Assembly: GCA_016125555.1 (NCBI GenBank)
Contig: WGLN01000020.1
Location: 2,501 to 52,427, forward strand
DNA: 49,927 bases
DNA from: Porphyrobacter sp.
GTDB lineage: Bacteria > Pseudomonadota > Alphaproteobacteria > Sphingomonadales > Sphingomonadaceae
Direction: 5' to 3'
Shown here in pieces: positions 8,859 through 16,928 of this stretch. How positions within the stretch are numbered: the first letter of the stretch is position 1; the number at the start of each line of letters is the position of its first letter. A program made the translations under genes and the position numbers. Below the pieces are notes generated by a model that did no database searches, was not told the origin of the DNA, and saw only the letters and a program-made list of their open reading frames with translations.

Positions 8859-11296
8859 GGGCGCGGGTCTCCTGCGGTGCGCGCGGCCGCCAGCGCGGCG
8901 ATCAGCGCCTCGCGGTCGTAGCGGTAGATGCTCTTGGCGCCGCGGCGCTCCTCGGGGTGATCGCGCAGCCGAATCACCGGACCGGCGGGCACCCGCCCGA
9001 GCGCCTCGGCGGCTTCGAAGGTGTCCTCCGACATGATCGTGACCGCCTCGCGCGCCTCGGGATCGGCCTCGGCGACGATCTCGTAGCCGGCCGCCTTGAC
9101 CAGCGGGGCGAGGATGCTGCGCGCCCATTCGCTTTCGGGCAGCACGCAGCGCGGGCGCTTGCCGAGCGGCTCGGGCGCGGCACCGTGGCGCGCGAACAGC
9201 GCATGGGCATCGATCAGCGCGACCGGCTGGCCCTCGACCAGCGTGAGCGCCTCGACCAGCGGGTCCTCGGGCACCGCGACGAGGGCGCCGGTCAGTTCGA
9301 CCGCGTCCTCGACCTCGCGCACCGCGTGGAGCAGTTCGCAGGCCCCGTCGCCGAGCCGCAGCAGGCGCAGCTTGCCTTCGGGCGGCGGGGTGTCGCCGAG
9401 CCCGACCAGCGGCAGGATGACGCCGTCGATCACCGCCCGGACCTGCCCGCCCGAACGGTCGAGCGCGGCGGTGGTGGTGGTTTCGATGCGCTGCACCAGT
9501 TCGAGCCGCACCGCCGAACGGCGCCCGCCGCAATCGGTGAACAGCATCGCGCGGGGCGCCGCATCGGCGGTCGCGGCGGTTTCGTCCTCGAGCGGCTGGA
9601 GCACCCGCGCGCGCCCGTCGGAGACCAGATCGTGCTGCGCGGCGATGCTGGTGACGTCGAGAAGCAGCACCGGCTGGCCGTCGTCGAGCAGGGTCGAGCC
9701 GGCATAAAGGCCGCTCTTCATCACCGCCGGCGCCAGCGGCTTGACCACCAGATCGCCATGGCTGTGGATGCGATCGACCACCAGCGCGAACAGGTCCCCG
9801 CTGGCGAGCCGAAGCAGCACCAGCGTAAGTTCGCGCGCGGCATCGGCCTCCTCGCCGAGCGCGAGCACCTCGGCGAGCATCAGGCAGGGGATGCGGTTGC
9901 CGCGGAAGGTCACCAGCGCGGCCTCGCCCATCCGGGTGAACTCGAGCGCCGCGGGGCTGGCCTGAACGATTTCCTCGACATAGCTCTGCGGGATCGCGAA
10001 ACGCTGGCCGCCGGTTTCGACCGTGAGCCCGGCGATGATGCTGAGGGTGAGCGGGATCTGCAGCGCGAACTGCGTGCCGCGGCCAGGTTGGCTCGTCACC
10101 TTGATGCTGCCGCCGACGCGTTCGAGGTTCTGGCGCACCACGTCGAGCCCGACTCCGCGGCCCGAGACGTTGCTGACCGTCTCCGCGGTGGAGAAGCCCG
10201 GCTCGAAGATGAGGTTGAGGAGCTTGTCGCGGCTCATGTGCGCGCGCTCCGCGGCGGTGATGAGCCCGGTGGCGATGGCCTTGGCGGCGATCTTCTCCTC
10301 GTCGAGCCCGCGCCCGTCGTCGCTGATGACGATCGCGATGGTGTTGCCCGATTGCCGCGCGGCGATGGCGAGCAGGCCGATCTCGCGCTTGCCCTGCGCA
10401 AGGCGCGCCGAGGGCGGTTCGATGCCGTGGTCGATGGCGTTGCGGATGAGGTGGGTGAGCGGATCGCGGATGGTCTCGATCATCTCGCGGTCGAGCTCGA
10501 CATCGCCGCCGTCGCAATCGACCATCACCTGCTTGCCGAGTTCTGCGGACAGGTCGCGCACCAGCCGGGGAAGCACGCCGAACAGCGTCTCGATGCGCTG
10601 CATCCGCATCCGGGTGATCGCGTCGCGCACGTCGGTGAGGATCGCGGTGAGCCGTTCGAAGGGGCCGTCGATGGTCGGCTGGTTACCCGCCTGGCGCAAG
10701 CGGTGGGCAAGGTCGTTGCGTGCCAGCACCATGTCGGACACGCCGCTCATCACCCGGTCGAGCAGTTCGACCGGCAGGCGGATGGTGCGCTGCGCGGCTG
10801 CCGCCTCGGCCCGGCGGGCCGGGGCGATGCTGTCGCCGGTCTGTTCGAGCAGGGTGTCGGCAGGGGCGTGCAGGGGCGGGTTGGACCCCGCCTTGACCTG
10901 TCCCGGCTCGTCTTCGGGGAGGGTTTCACGTGAAACATCGAGCGCCGCCACCAGCGCCTCGTCGCCGCCTTCCGGGAACTCCTCGCCCGCCTCGATGGCA
11001 TCGACCATCGCCGCGATGCGGTCGATGATGGCGAGCACCGCGGTGACCAGCGCTGCGTCCGCCTCGCGGCGACCCGCGCGGCAATCGGCAAGCGCGTCCT
11101 CGGCGGCGTGGGACAGTTTGGCGAGGCGCGGGAAGTCGAAGAAGCCGCAATTGCCCTTCACGGTGTGGACGAAGCGGAAAATCGTGTCGATCCGCGCGCG
11201 GTCGGTCGGATCGGCCTCCCAGGCGACGATCTCGCCGCCCGACGCCTCGAGCATCTCGCGGGTTTCGGCGATGAATTCCGCCAGCAGATCGTCCAT
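8855..11296 (-). CDS. cheA: Chemotaxis histidine kinase CheA with a degenerate receiver-like C-terminus
   Basis: Hybrid-sized kinase of 813 residues. HPt domain 1-105 with phosphorylated H44 (VHTVKGN). A proline/alanine-rich linker of about 60 residues follows, with no room for a P2 CheY/CheB-docking domain. Dimerisation helices about 171-235; ATPase with N-box HLIRNAIDHG (282-291), DDGRG (326-330) and SGRGVGLDVV; CheW-like domain about 415-560. Beyond it lie a second, weak CheW-like region (about 581-705) and a receiver-sized tail (about 715-805). In that tail CVLPESE stands where VDDS is expected and no phosphoacceptor Asp is evident. It begins the che gene run; a MATE gene on the same strand ends 61 bases upstream. 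Confidence 0.94.
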   Translation of the reverse strand: MDDLLAEFIAETREMLEASGGEIVAWEADPTDRARIDTIFRFVHTVKGNCGFFDFPRLAKLSHAAEDALADCRAGRREADAALVTAVLAIIDRIAAMVDAIEAGEEFPEGGDEALVAALDVSRETLPEDEPGQVKAGSNPPLHAPADTLLEQTGDSIAPARRAEAAAAQRTIRLPVELLDRVMSGVSDMVLARNDLAHRLRQAGNQPTIDGPFERLTAILTDVRDAITRMRMQRIETLFGVLPRLVRDLSAELGKQVMVDCDGGDVELDREMIETIRDPLTHLIRNAIDHGIEPPSARLAQGKREIGLLAIAARQSGNTIAIVISDDGRGLDEEKIAAKAIATGLITAAERAHMSRDKLLNLIFEPGFSTAETVSNVSGRGVGLDVVRQNLERVGGSIKVTSQPGRGTQFALQIPLTLSIIAGLTVETGGQRFAIPQSYVEEIVQASPAALEFTRMGEAALVTFRGNRIPCLMLAEVLALGEEADAARELTLVLLRLASGDLFALVVDRIHSHGDLVVKPLAPAVMKSGLYAGSTLLDDGQPVLLLDVTSIAAQHDLVSDGRARVLQPLEDETAATADAAPRAMLFTDCGGRRSAVRLELVQRIETTTTAALDRSGGQVRAVIDGVILPLVGLGDTPPPEGKLRLLRLGDGACELLHAVREVEDAVELTGALVAVPEDPLVEALTLVEGQPVALIDAHALFARHGAAPEPLGKRPRCVLPESEWARSILAPLVKAAGYEIVAEADPEAREAVTIMSEDTFEAAEALGRVPAGPVIRLRDHPEERRGAKSIYRYDREALIAALAAARTAGDPRP

Positions 11297-11357
11297 CTGG
11301 TCGCGCGCCCCTTTGCCTTGCGGAGCATCTCTATGGCGCAGGTTGGTTAATGAAGGC

Positions 11358-12737
11358 CTAGCGCGCGGCCCCCGCTGCGGCGCCCCGGGGCAGGCGGCGG
11401 GTGAAGATGAAGCGCACCAGCACCGCCGCCGAAACCGCGCCGAACAGGTTGGCGGCGAGCTCGGCCGTGTAGATCGCCGGAGCGCCCATTCCCGGCTGCA
11501 GCAGCAGCGCGACCGGCAGCATCACCAGGAACACCCGCGCGACCGATTGCAGCAGCGCGAAACTCGCCTTGTCGACCGCGTTCATGATGCCGTTGCCGAC
11601 GATCAGCAGCCCGAACCCGGCATAGCCCCAGGCGGCGATTTCGAGATAGCGGTCGAATTCGGCGATCACCGCCGGGTCGTCGGTGAACAGCCGCGCGAAG
11701 TTCTCGCCCGCGGTGACCATCGCCACCGCCACCAGCAGTCCCCAGACGATGCAGAAGCCCGCCGCCCACAGTGCCGCCTCGCGCGCGCGGTCGATGCGGC
11801 GCGCGCCCCAGTTCTGCCCGACGATCGCGCCGATCGCTCCCGACAGGCCGAGCAAGGGCACGATCACGAAGCTCTGGAGCCTTCCGGCCGCGCCGAAGCC
11901 CGCCACCGCCGCCTCGCCCTCCTTCGCGACCAGCGCGGTGAGGATCGACAGGCCGAGCGGGTTGATGGCGTTCGAGAATGCCGCCGGCAGGCCGACGCGG
12001 ATGATTGCCATCGCCGGGTCGATAAGGCTGCAATTGCGCAGCAGCGTGAGGTCGAGCGGCAAGGGGGTCGCGCGCACCAGCCACACCGCCACCGCCACCC
12101 CGATGGCCCAGCCGATGACGGTGGCGTAGGCCGCGCCAGCCATGCCGTAGCCTTCCACCCCCATCGCCCCGGTGATCAGCAGCGGATCGAGCACCCAGTT
12201 GGCCGCGGCATAGGCGATGCTCACCGTGCTGGTGCGCCGCGCCTCGCCCTGTCCGCGCAGCACGCCGTTGAACCCCATGATGACGAGGATCAGCGGGAAG
12301 CCCGCGGCATAGGGACGCATGTACTCGCGGATCAGTGGCATGAGGTGTTCGGGCGCGTTCATCGCCGCGAAGATCGGGTCGATCGCGGACCACAGCGCAA
12401 TGCCCATCGCGATGCCGCAGCTGGCGGCAAAGACGATCCCGAAATTGGCGCGGCGGGCGGCCTGCTCGCGCTCGCCTTCGCCCAGTGCGCGGGCGACCAC
12501 GGAGTTGATCCCGACCATGATCCCGACGCCCAGCGAGGTGATCGCCACCGAGACCGGGAAGATGAAGGAGATCGCCGCCAGCGCGTCGCTCCCCAGCCGT
12601 CCGATGAAATAGGCATCGACGAGGCCGATCGACATGATCGCCGCCACCCCGATCACCATCGGCAGCGTCTGTCCGACGAGGTGCCGGGGGATCGAACCGC
12701 TGACCAGTTTGGGAAGGCTTTGCTCGGAGGCGCTCAT
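11358..12737 (-). CDS. MATE-family multidrug/metabolite exporter
   Basis: Integral membrane antiporter of 459 residues with about 12 TM helices in two similar halves, as in NorM/DinF-like MATE proteins. Family features include GLVDAYFIGRLG near TM1, GIMVGINSVVARALGEG, and VGQNWGARR in the second half. The ATG at 12737 is preferred: an upstream in-frame start at 12839 would run through the divergent promoter region and into the aldolase gene. Substrate cannot be inferred. It lies 61 bases upstream of cheA on the same strand but has no obvious link to chemotaxis. Confidence 0.93.
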   Translation of the reverse strand: MSASEQSLPKLVSGSIPRHLVGQTLPMVIGVAAIMSIGLVDAYFIGRLGSDALAAISFIFPVSVAITSLGVGIMVGINSVVARALGEGEREQAARRANFGIVFAASCGIAMGIALWSAIDPIFAAMNAPEHLMPLIREYMRPYAAGFPLILVIMGFNGVLRGQGEARRTSTVSIAYAAANWVLDPLLITGAMGVEGYGMAGAAYATVIGWAIGVAVAVWLVRATPLPLDLTLLRNCSLIDPAMAIIRVGLPAAFSNAINPLGLSILTALVAKEGEAAVAGFGAAGRLQSFVIVPLLGLSGAIGAIVGQNWGARRIDRAREAALWAAGFCIVWGLLVAVAMVTAGENFARLFTDDPAVIAEFDRYLEIAAWGYAGFGLLIVGNGIMNAVDKASFALLQSVARVFLVMLPVALLLQPGMGAPAIYTAELAANLFGAVSAAVLVRFIFTRRLPRGAAAGAAR

Positions 12738-12769
12738 GCGCCCCAGGGCGTAGCGGCTGCGCGTGCGCC

Positions 12770-12799
12770 TTGCAAAGCATTCCCTCGGCGTGCGATAGT
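12770..12799 (+). promoter_or_regulatory. Possible sigma-70-type promoter for the aldolase gene
   Basis: TTGCAA (12770-12775) and GATAGT (12794-12799) are separated by 18 bases, each matching four of six consensus bases. They lie about 33 bases before the aldolase ATG, in the divergent gap with the MATE gene. A GGAGAGGA ribosome binding site follows. This is a visual match only. Confidence 0.3.
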
Positions 12800-12832
12800 C
12801 ATCCTCAAGGATAGACGGAGAGGAACCGCCCG

Positions 12833-13597
12833 ATGGCAACCCAGCTCAAGCCGACGATCGAGTGCAGCAAGGAAGAGTGGCAGGCGCGGCTCGACCTCGC
12901 GGCGTGCTACCGCATCTTCGACCATCTCGGCTGGTCGGAATCGATCTACAACCACATTTCGGTGAAGGTGCCGGGGGAGGAAGACACCTTCCTCATCAAC
13001 CCCTTCGGCCTGCTCTATGACGAGGTGACCGCATCGAACCTCGTCAAGATCGATGTCGAGGGCAACAATGTCGGCGGGTCGCCTTACATGGTGAACAAGG
13101 CGGGCTTCACCCAGCACGCCTACTTCCACAAGCATCTGGGCGAAAAGGCGGCGGCGATCTGCCACCTCCACACCACCGCGACCATGGCGGTGTGCAGTCA
13201 CAAGGACGGGCTGCTGCCGACCAATTTCTACGCCTGCAATTTCCAGGGACAGATCGGCTACCACGATTTCGAGGGCGTGACGGTGCGCGCGGAGGAAGGC
13301 GAGCGGCTGGTCGAGAACCTCGGCAAACACAGCATCCTGATGCTGCGCAACCACGGCCCGGTGGTGATGGACCGCACCATCCCCGGGATGTTCGTGAAAA
13401 TGTGGGCGCTCCAGCGCGCCTGCGAGATCCAGGTGGCGACGCTGTCGATGGGCAATCCCAACCTCGTCCCGCAGGAGGTCGTCGACGTTCACCAGCGCGA
13501 CCTGTCGGTGATGGCCGGGCAGGGCGGGGCGGGCCTGTTCGACTTCGAGGCGTGGAAGCGCAAGATCGACCGCATCGACGATAGCTGGCGCCAGTAA
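12833..13597 (+). CDS. Class II aldolase/adducin-family protein
   Basis: Cytoplasmic protein of 254 residues with the class II aldolase/adducin fold. Zinc-ligand candidates are H111 and H113 (CHLHTT) and H174 (LRNHGP). The segment NKAGFTQHAYFH matches the adducin-like branch rather than L-fuculose-phosphate aldolases: the position of the FucA catalytic Glu, 19 residues before the first zinc His, is not acidic here. Aldolase activity is therefore doubtful and the substrate unknown. A GGAGAGGA ribosome binding site precedes the ATG. It is followed after 22 bases by a [2Fe-2S] protein on the same strand, probably an operon. Confidence 0.88.
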   Translation: MATQLKPTIECSKEEWQARLDLAACYRIFDHLGWSESIYNHISVKVPGEEDTFLINPFGLLYDEVTASNLVKIDVEGNNVGGSPYMVNKAGFTQHAYFHKHLGEKAAAICHLHTTATMAVCSHKDGLLPTNFYACNFQGQIGYHDFEGVTVRAEEGERLVENLGKHSILMLRNHGPVVMDRTIPGMFVKMWALQRACEIQVATLSMGNPNLVPQEVVDVHQRDLSVMAGQGGAGLFDFEAWKRKIDRIDDSWRQ

Positions 13598-13619
13598 GAG
13601 CGCGCAAACGGGAACGCCC

Positions 13620-14165
13620 ATGTCCGGAATGACCGTCAACGGGCGGCCGGTCGAGTTTGACCTCGATCCGCGCATGCCGCTGCTCTACGCGCTGCGCGAG
13701 GCGATGAACCTCACTGGCACCAAGGCCTGCGGCGGCGGCGAGTGCGGCGGGGCCTGCATGGTGCTGGTCGACGGCGTGGCGCTCAGGTCGTGCAAGATCA
13801 CGCTGGCCGAGGCCGAAGGGCGGATCATCACCACCATCGAAGGTCTCTCGCGCGACCGTTCGCACCCCGTCCAGCAGGCGCTGGTGGCCGAGCAGGCGAT
13901 CCAGTGCGGCTATTGCACCCCCGGCATCGCCATCGCCGCGGCCGCGCTGATCCAGCGCAATCCTTCGCCTTCGGCCGAGGACATAGCGGCGGCGATCCCC
14001 AATATCTGCCGGTGCGGGGTCTATCCGCGGCTGGTGCGGGCGATCCAGCGGGCCGGGCGGGTGGCGCAGCGCCGCGAGCGCATCAGCGCCGCCCCCGCCC
14101 CGGGCATCAGCGCCGAGGATGCCGCCAAGGCGGTCCCGGCGCTGCGCCTGCCCGAGGGCGAGTGA
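13620..14165 (+). CDS. Orphan [2Fe-2S] protein of the xanthine-oxidase small-subunit family
   Basis: Protein of 181 residues resembling IorA/CoxS-type electron-transfer subunits of molybdenum hydroxylases. The N-terminal plant-type ferredoxin part has C37, C42, C46 and C58, a C-x4-C-x3-C first motif (CGGGECGGAC) where the family normally has C-x4-C-x2-C. The C-terminal helical domain has C96, C99, C130 and C132 (QCGYCTPG, NICRCGVYPR) as usual. Residues 145-181 form a charged tail. No molybdopterin large subunit or maturation gene is in the window. The partner may be encoded elsewhere, or the protein works alone. It ends seven bases before a convergent TonB receptor. Confidence 0.87.
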   Translation: MSGMTVNGRPVEFDLDPRMPLLYALREAMNLTGTKACGGGECGGACMVLVDGVALRSCKITLAEAEGRIITTIEGLSRDRSHPVQQALVAEQAIQCGYCTPGIAIAAAALIQRNPSPSAEDIAAAIPNICRCGVYPRLVRAIQRAGRVAQRRERISAAPAPGISAEDAAKAVPALRLPEGE

Positions 14166-14172
14166 CCCTTCC

Positions 14173-16314
14173 CTAGAACCGCCCGGTCAGCGTCACCTTG
14201 GCATTGAGCGGCGGGGCGACCGTCAGCTCGTTGGCCGAATGGGCGTTGGGGAAGTAAAGCGCGTCGGTCAGGTTCTCGACATTGACCTGCAGGCGCAGCC
14301 TGTCGGTGAGGTTGTAGAACACCGCCATGTCGAGACGCGCATAGGCGGGCAGCACCGCGGTGTTGGCATTGTCGGCGAAGCTGTCGTCCTGTGCGGTGAG
14401 GCCGAGGCCGAAGCCGAGCTTTTCGGTCGCCTTGAAGCTGTTCCAGATCGAGAACATGTTCTTCGGCAGTTCGCGGACCCTCAGCCCGGTCGGTCCGGTG
14501 CGGCCCTGCTGTTCGCCGTCGAGGAAGGAATAGCCCGCCGACAGGAACCACCACGGCGCGACTTGCCCCTGGAGCTGCGCCTCGAAGCCTTCGATGCGGC
14601 TGTCGATCACGTCGAGCGTGTCGGGATTGGCGTCGGACACCTGCGGTGAGGTTTCCTCGATGCGGAACGCCGCGGCGGTGAAGGCGAGGCCGGGGCGGAT
14701 GTCCCACTTCACCCCGGCTTCGAGGTTCGAGAAGGTGTTGGGATCGAGCGCGTCGTTGGGCGGGTTGATGTCCGCATACTGATCGCCCGAGCGCGGCAGG
14801 AAGCTTTCCGAGTAGCTGGCGTAGAGCGAAAGGTTCGGCTGCGGCTTGACGATCAGGCCGGCCCGCGGGCTCACCTTCTCGTCCTTGCGGCTGCGGGTGC
14901 CGCCGTTCTTGAGATCGCGCACGGTGATGTCGAAGCTGTCGAACCGTGCGCCGAGCACCACCCGCAGCCATTCAGCAAGCTTCACCTCGTCCTGGACATA
15001 GGCTGAAGCGACGGTGAGGTCGGCGGCGGTGTCGTCGTTGAGCGCGGTGAAGGCGACGGTGGTGGTGCGCCCGTCGGCGAGCGTGCCCACTCCGCCGCTG
15101 AGGGCGAGGGGGCGAACCGCAGCGAAGAACTCGACATCGGTGCGCCGCCCATCGGCGAGCGCGGTATCGAACACCGGGTTGAAGCGGTCGTTGTCATTGC
15201 TGGTGTCGATATATTCGCCGCCCAGGATCAGCGTGTGTTCGATCCCGCCGGTCGCGAACTCGCCGATCAGGTTGCCTGACAGCACGAGGTTGCGGCGCTG
15301 CGTGGTGTCCCGGTAGCCGTCGAGCGCGACGATGTTGGTCGCCGGGTCGTAGGCGGTCGGGTAGAAGTTCTGGTAGAGCTTGTCGTAATCGCCCCAGGAC
15401 GCGGTGAGATTGCCCTTGAAGCTGTCGGAGAAGGTGTGCTGCACCGTGCCGCGCAGCACGTGGGCGCGGAAAGTGGTTGTGTTCAATTCGGCATCGCCGA
15501 AGGTGATGCGTTGCAGGAAGCGCGCCGGGCGGCCATCCGCGCCCGAGGGGATGCCGCGGTCGATGTAGCGATCATTGTCGACATATTCGTAGGACAGATC
15601 GAGGGTGGTGGCACCGCCCAGCTCGGCGCGGAAGGTCGGGTTGATGCCGATCTGCTCGCCGCCGAAGAAATCGCGGTGGTTGTCGAGATGTTCGTAGGCG
15701 GCGTTGATGCGCAGCGCCGAGGCGTCCGAGGTCGCGAGGTTGACGTCGGCCCACAGGCTGTAGGCGCCGAAGCTGCCCGCCGAGACGAGGAAGCCTGTGA
15801 AGCTTTCGCCCACGACGCCTTTCTTGGTGACGCGGTTGAGAATGCCCCCGGTTCCGCCGCGCCCGAACTGCAGCGCATTGGGGCCGCGCAGGATCTCGAC
15901 CTGTGCGACATTGTAGAGCCCGCGGTAATATTCGACGTCGTCGCGCACCCCGTCGACGAAGAAGTCGGCGGTCGAGCGCACCCCGCGGAACACCACCGAA
16001 TCGCGGTGGCCTTCGCCCTGCGAAGTGGTGACGCCGGGGGTGTAGGCGACGATGTCAGCGACCGAATCGAAGCCCTGCAGCACGATCTGGTCGGCGGTGG
16101 TGATCGAGAGCGACTGGGGAATGTCGATGATCGGGGTGGGAGTCTTGAGCGCGTTGAGCTCGCTCGAATAGAGCACCTCCCCGGTGACGACGATATGCGG
16201 CTCGCCCGGAGCCGCGCCATCCGTATCGTCGGCGGCGGCGCTTTCGGCGTGGGCAGGGAAGGCGATCAGGGCGCAGGTCAGCAGCAGTGCGCTGCGCGCT
16301 TGGGTCGGAATCAT
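14173..16314 (-). CDS. TonB-dependent siderophore receptor (catecholate type)
   Basis: Outer-membrane receptor of 713 residues. A signal peptide (about 1-24, ending AHA-ES) precedes the TonB-box region (PHIVVTGEV). The plug domain has SLSITTADQIVLQGFDS, VFRGVRSTADFFVDGVRDD and VEILRGPNALQFGRGGTGG, wording close to Fiu-type catecholate receptors. The beta-barrel ends in KVTLTGRF with the expected C-terminal Phe. The ligand is a guess from plug similarity. A Fur-like palindrome lies just upstream of the start, so iron repression is likely. Confidence 0.92.
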   Translation of the reverse strand: MIPTQARSALLLTCALIAFPAHAESAAADDTDGAAPGEPHIVVTGEVLYSSELNALKTPTPIIDIPQSLSITTADQIVLQGFDSVADIVAYTPGVTTSQGEGHRDSVVFRGVRSTADFFVDGVRDDVEYYRGLYNVAQVEILRGPNALQFGRGGTGGILNRVTKKGVVGESFTGFLVSAGSFGAYSLWADVNLATSDASALRINAAYEHLDNHRDFFGGEQIGINPTFRAELGGATTLDLSYEYVDNDRYIDRGIPSGADGRPARFLQRITFGDAELNTTTFRAHVLRGTVQHTFSDSFKGNLTASWGDYDKLYQNFYPTAYDPATNIVALDGYRDTTQRRNLVLSGNLIGEFATGGIEHTLILGGEYIDTSNDNDRFNPVFDTALADGRRTDVEFFAAVRPLALSGGVGTLADGRTTTVAFTALNDDTAADLTVASAYVQDEVKLAEWLRVVLGARFDSFDITVRDLKNGGTRSRKDEKVSPRAGLIVKPQPNLSLYASYSESFLPRSGDQYADINPPNDALDPNTFSNLEAGVKWDIRPGLAFTAAAFRIEETSPQVSDANPDTLDVIDSRIEGFEAQLQGQVAPWWFLSAGYSFLDGEQQGRTGPTGLRVRELPKNMFSIWNSFKATEKLGFGLGLTAQDDSFADNANTAVLPAYARLDMAVFYNLTDRLRLQVNVENLTDALYFPNAHSANELTVAPPLNAKVTLTGRF

Positions 16315-16346
16315 GGGCTCCCTTTCGTGTTGCGGGACGCCAGCTA

Positions 16347-16363
16347 TTGCAACTTAGTCGCAA
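16347..16363. promoter_or_regulatory. Candidate Fur-type operator upstream of the siderophore receptor
   Basis: TTGCAACTTAGTCGCAA is an 8-1-8 palindrome with a single mismatched pair, ending 32 bases before the receptor ATG. A further GCAACT repeat overlaps its right side. TTGC-rich palindromes of this kind are often found before iron-uptake genes in alphaproteobacteria, but the assignment to Fur is an inference. Confidence 0.5.
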
Positions 16364-16466
16364 CTGCAAGTCCTGAGTTTGGCCGGTCCGGATTAGCCTT
16401 CGCCTGTGGCCTTTCGGCCGCGTCTCGCCTATCCGCCGGGCGTCACGCAGCAGCAGGAGGACGGCG

Positions 16467-16811
16467 ATGAAGGCGACGATCTGGCACAACCCGAAATGCG
16501 GCACCTCGCGCAAGACGCTCGCGATCCTCGAGAACCTTTCGGGGATCGAACTGACCGTGATCGAATATCTCAAGGACCCGCCGAGCGCGGAGACGCTCGC
16601 CCGACTCTACCGCGCCGCCGGAATGACGCCGCAGGCCGGGCTGCGCCTGCGCGGCACCGACGCCGAGGAGCGCGGCCTGACGCAGGCGGACGATGCCACC
16701 GTGCTCGCAGCGATGGCGGCAGAGCCGATCCTCATCGAACGCCCGCTGGTCGAGACCGACAAGGGCGTGCGCCTGTGCCGCCCGCAGGACCGGGTGCTGG
16801 AGATCCTCTGA
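16467..16811 (+). CDS. arsC: ArsC/Spx-family reductase (arsenate reductase, glutaredoxin type)
   Basis: Thioredoxin-fold protein of 114 residues. It has catalytic C11 in NPKCGTSRK, an LRGTDAEERGL segment aligned with the RKKGTPYAEL region of plasmid R773-type ArsC, and IERPLV with the conserved Arg. The C-terminus DRVLEIL is typical of the family. Many chromosomal homologues have no shown arsenate role, and no arsenic regulator or pump is adjacent. A strong AGGAGG ribosome binding site lies six bases before the ATG. Confidence 0.88.
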   Translation: MKATIWHNPKCGTSRKTLAILENLSGIELTVIEYLKDPPSAETLARLYRAAGMTPQAGLRLRGTDAEERGLTQADDATVLAAMAAEPILIERPLVETDKGVRLCRPQDRVLEIL

Positions 16812-16815
16812 ATTG

Positions 16816-16837
16816 CGCACCCGCCGCCGCGGGTGCG
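16816..16837 (+). terminator. Hairpin after arsC
   Basis: CGCACCCGC (16816-16824) pairs perfectly with GCGGGTGCG (16829-16837) over a four-base loop, starting five bases past the arsC stop. No U-tract follows, so this may be a Rho-assisted or bidirectional terminator for arsC and the convergent MFS gene. The following bases up to 16928 hold GC-rich repeats and no gene. Confidence 0.55.
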
Positions 16838-16928
16838 TCCTCGGTGCTGTTCCTCCGTTACGCTCCGGGCACCTGCGGCTCGCGCGCTTGCGCTCGCGGC
16901 GGCTGCGCCGCCGATCGCCGCCATCGGG

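Noticed and set aside
11297..11357. CtrA-type site (TTAACC half site) upstream of cheA
   Set aside because: Only one half site is present, without a second TTAA at seven-base spacing.
10023..12965. Plus-strand reading frame of 980 codons antisense to cheA and the MATE gene
   Set aside because: Low-complexity, Ser/Arg-rich then Asp/His-rich product with no motif. Both antisense genes are clear.
16838..16928. Possible short gene or repeat element in the GC-rich stretch after arsC
   Set aside because: The sequence is dominated by GCGGC/GCCGC runs. Frames through it have no start with a ribosome binding site, and no repeat of it was noticed elsewhere in the window.
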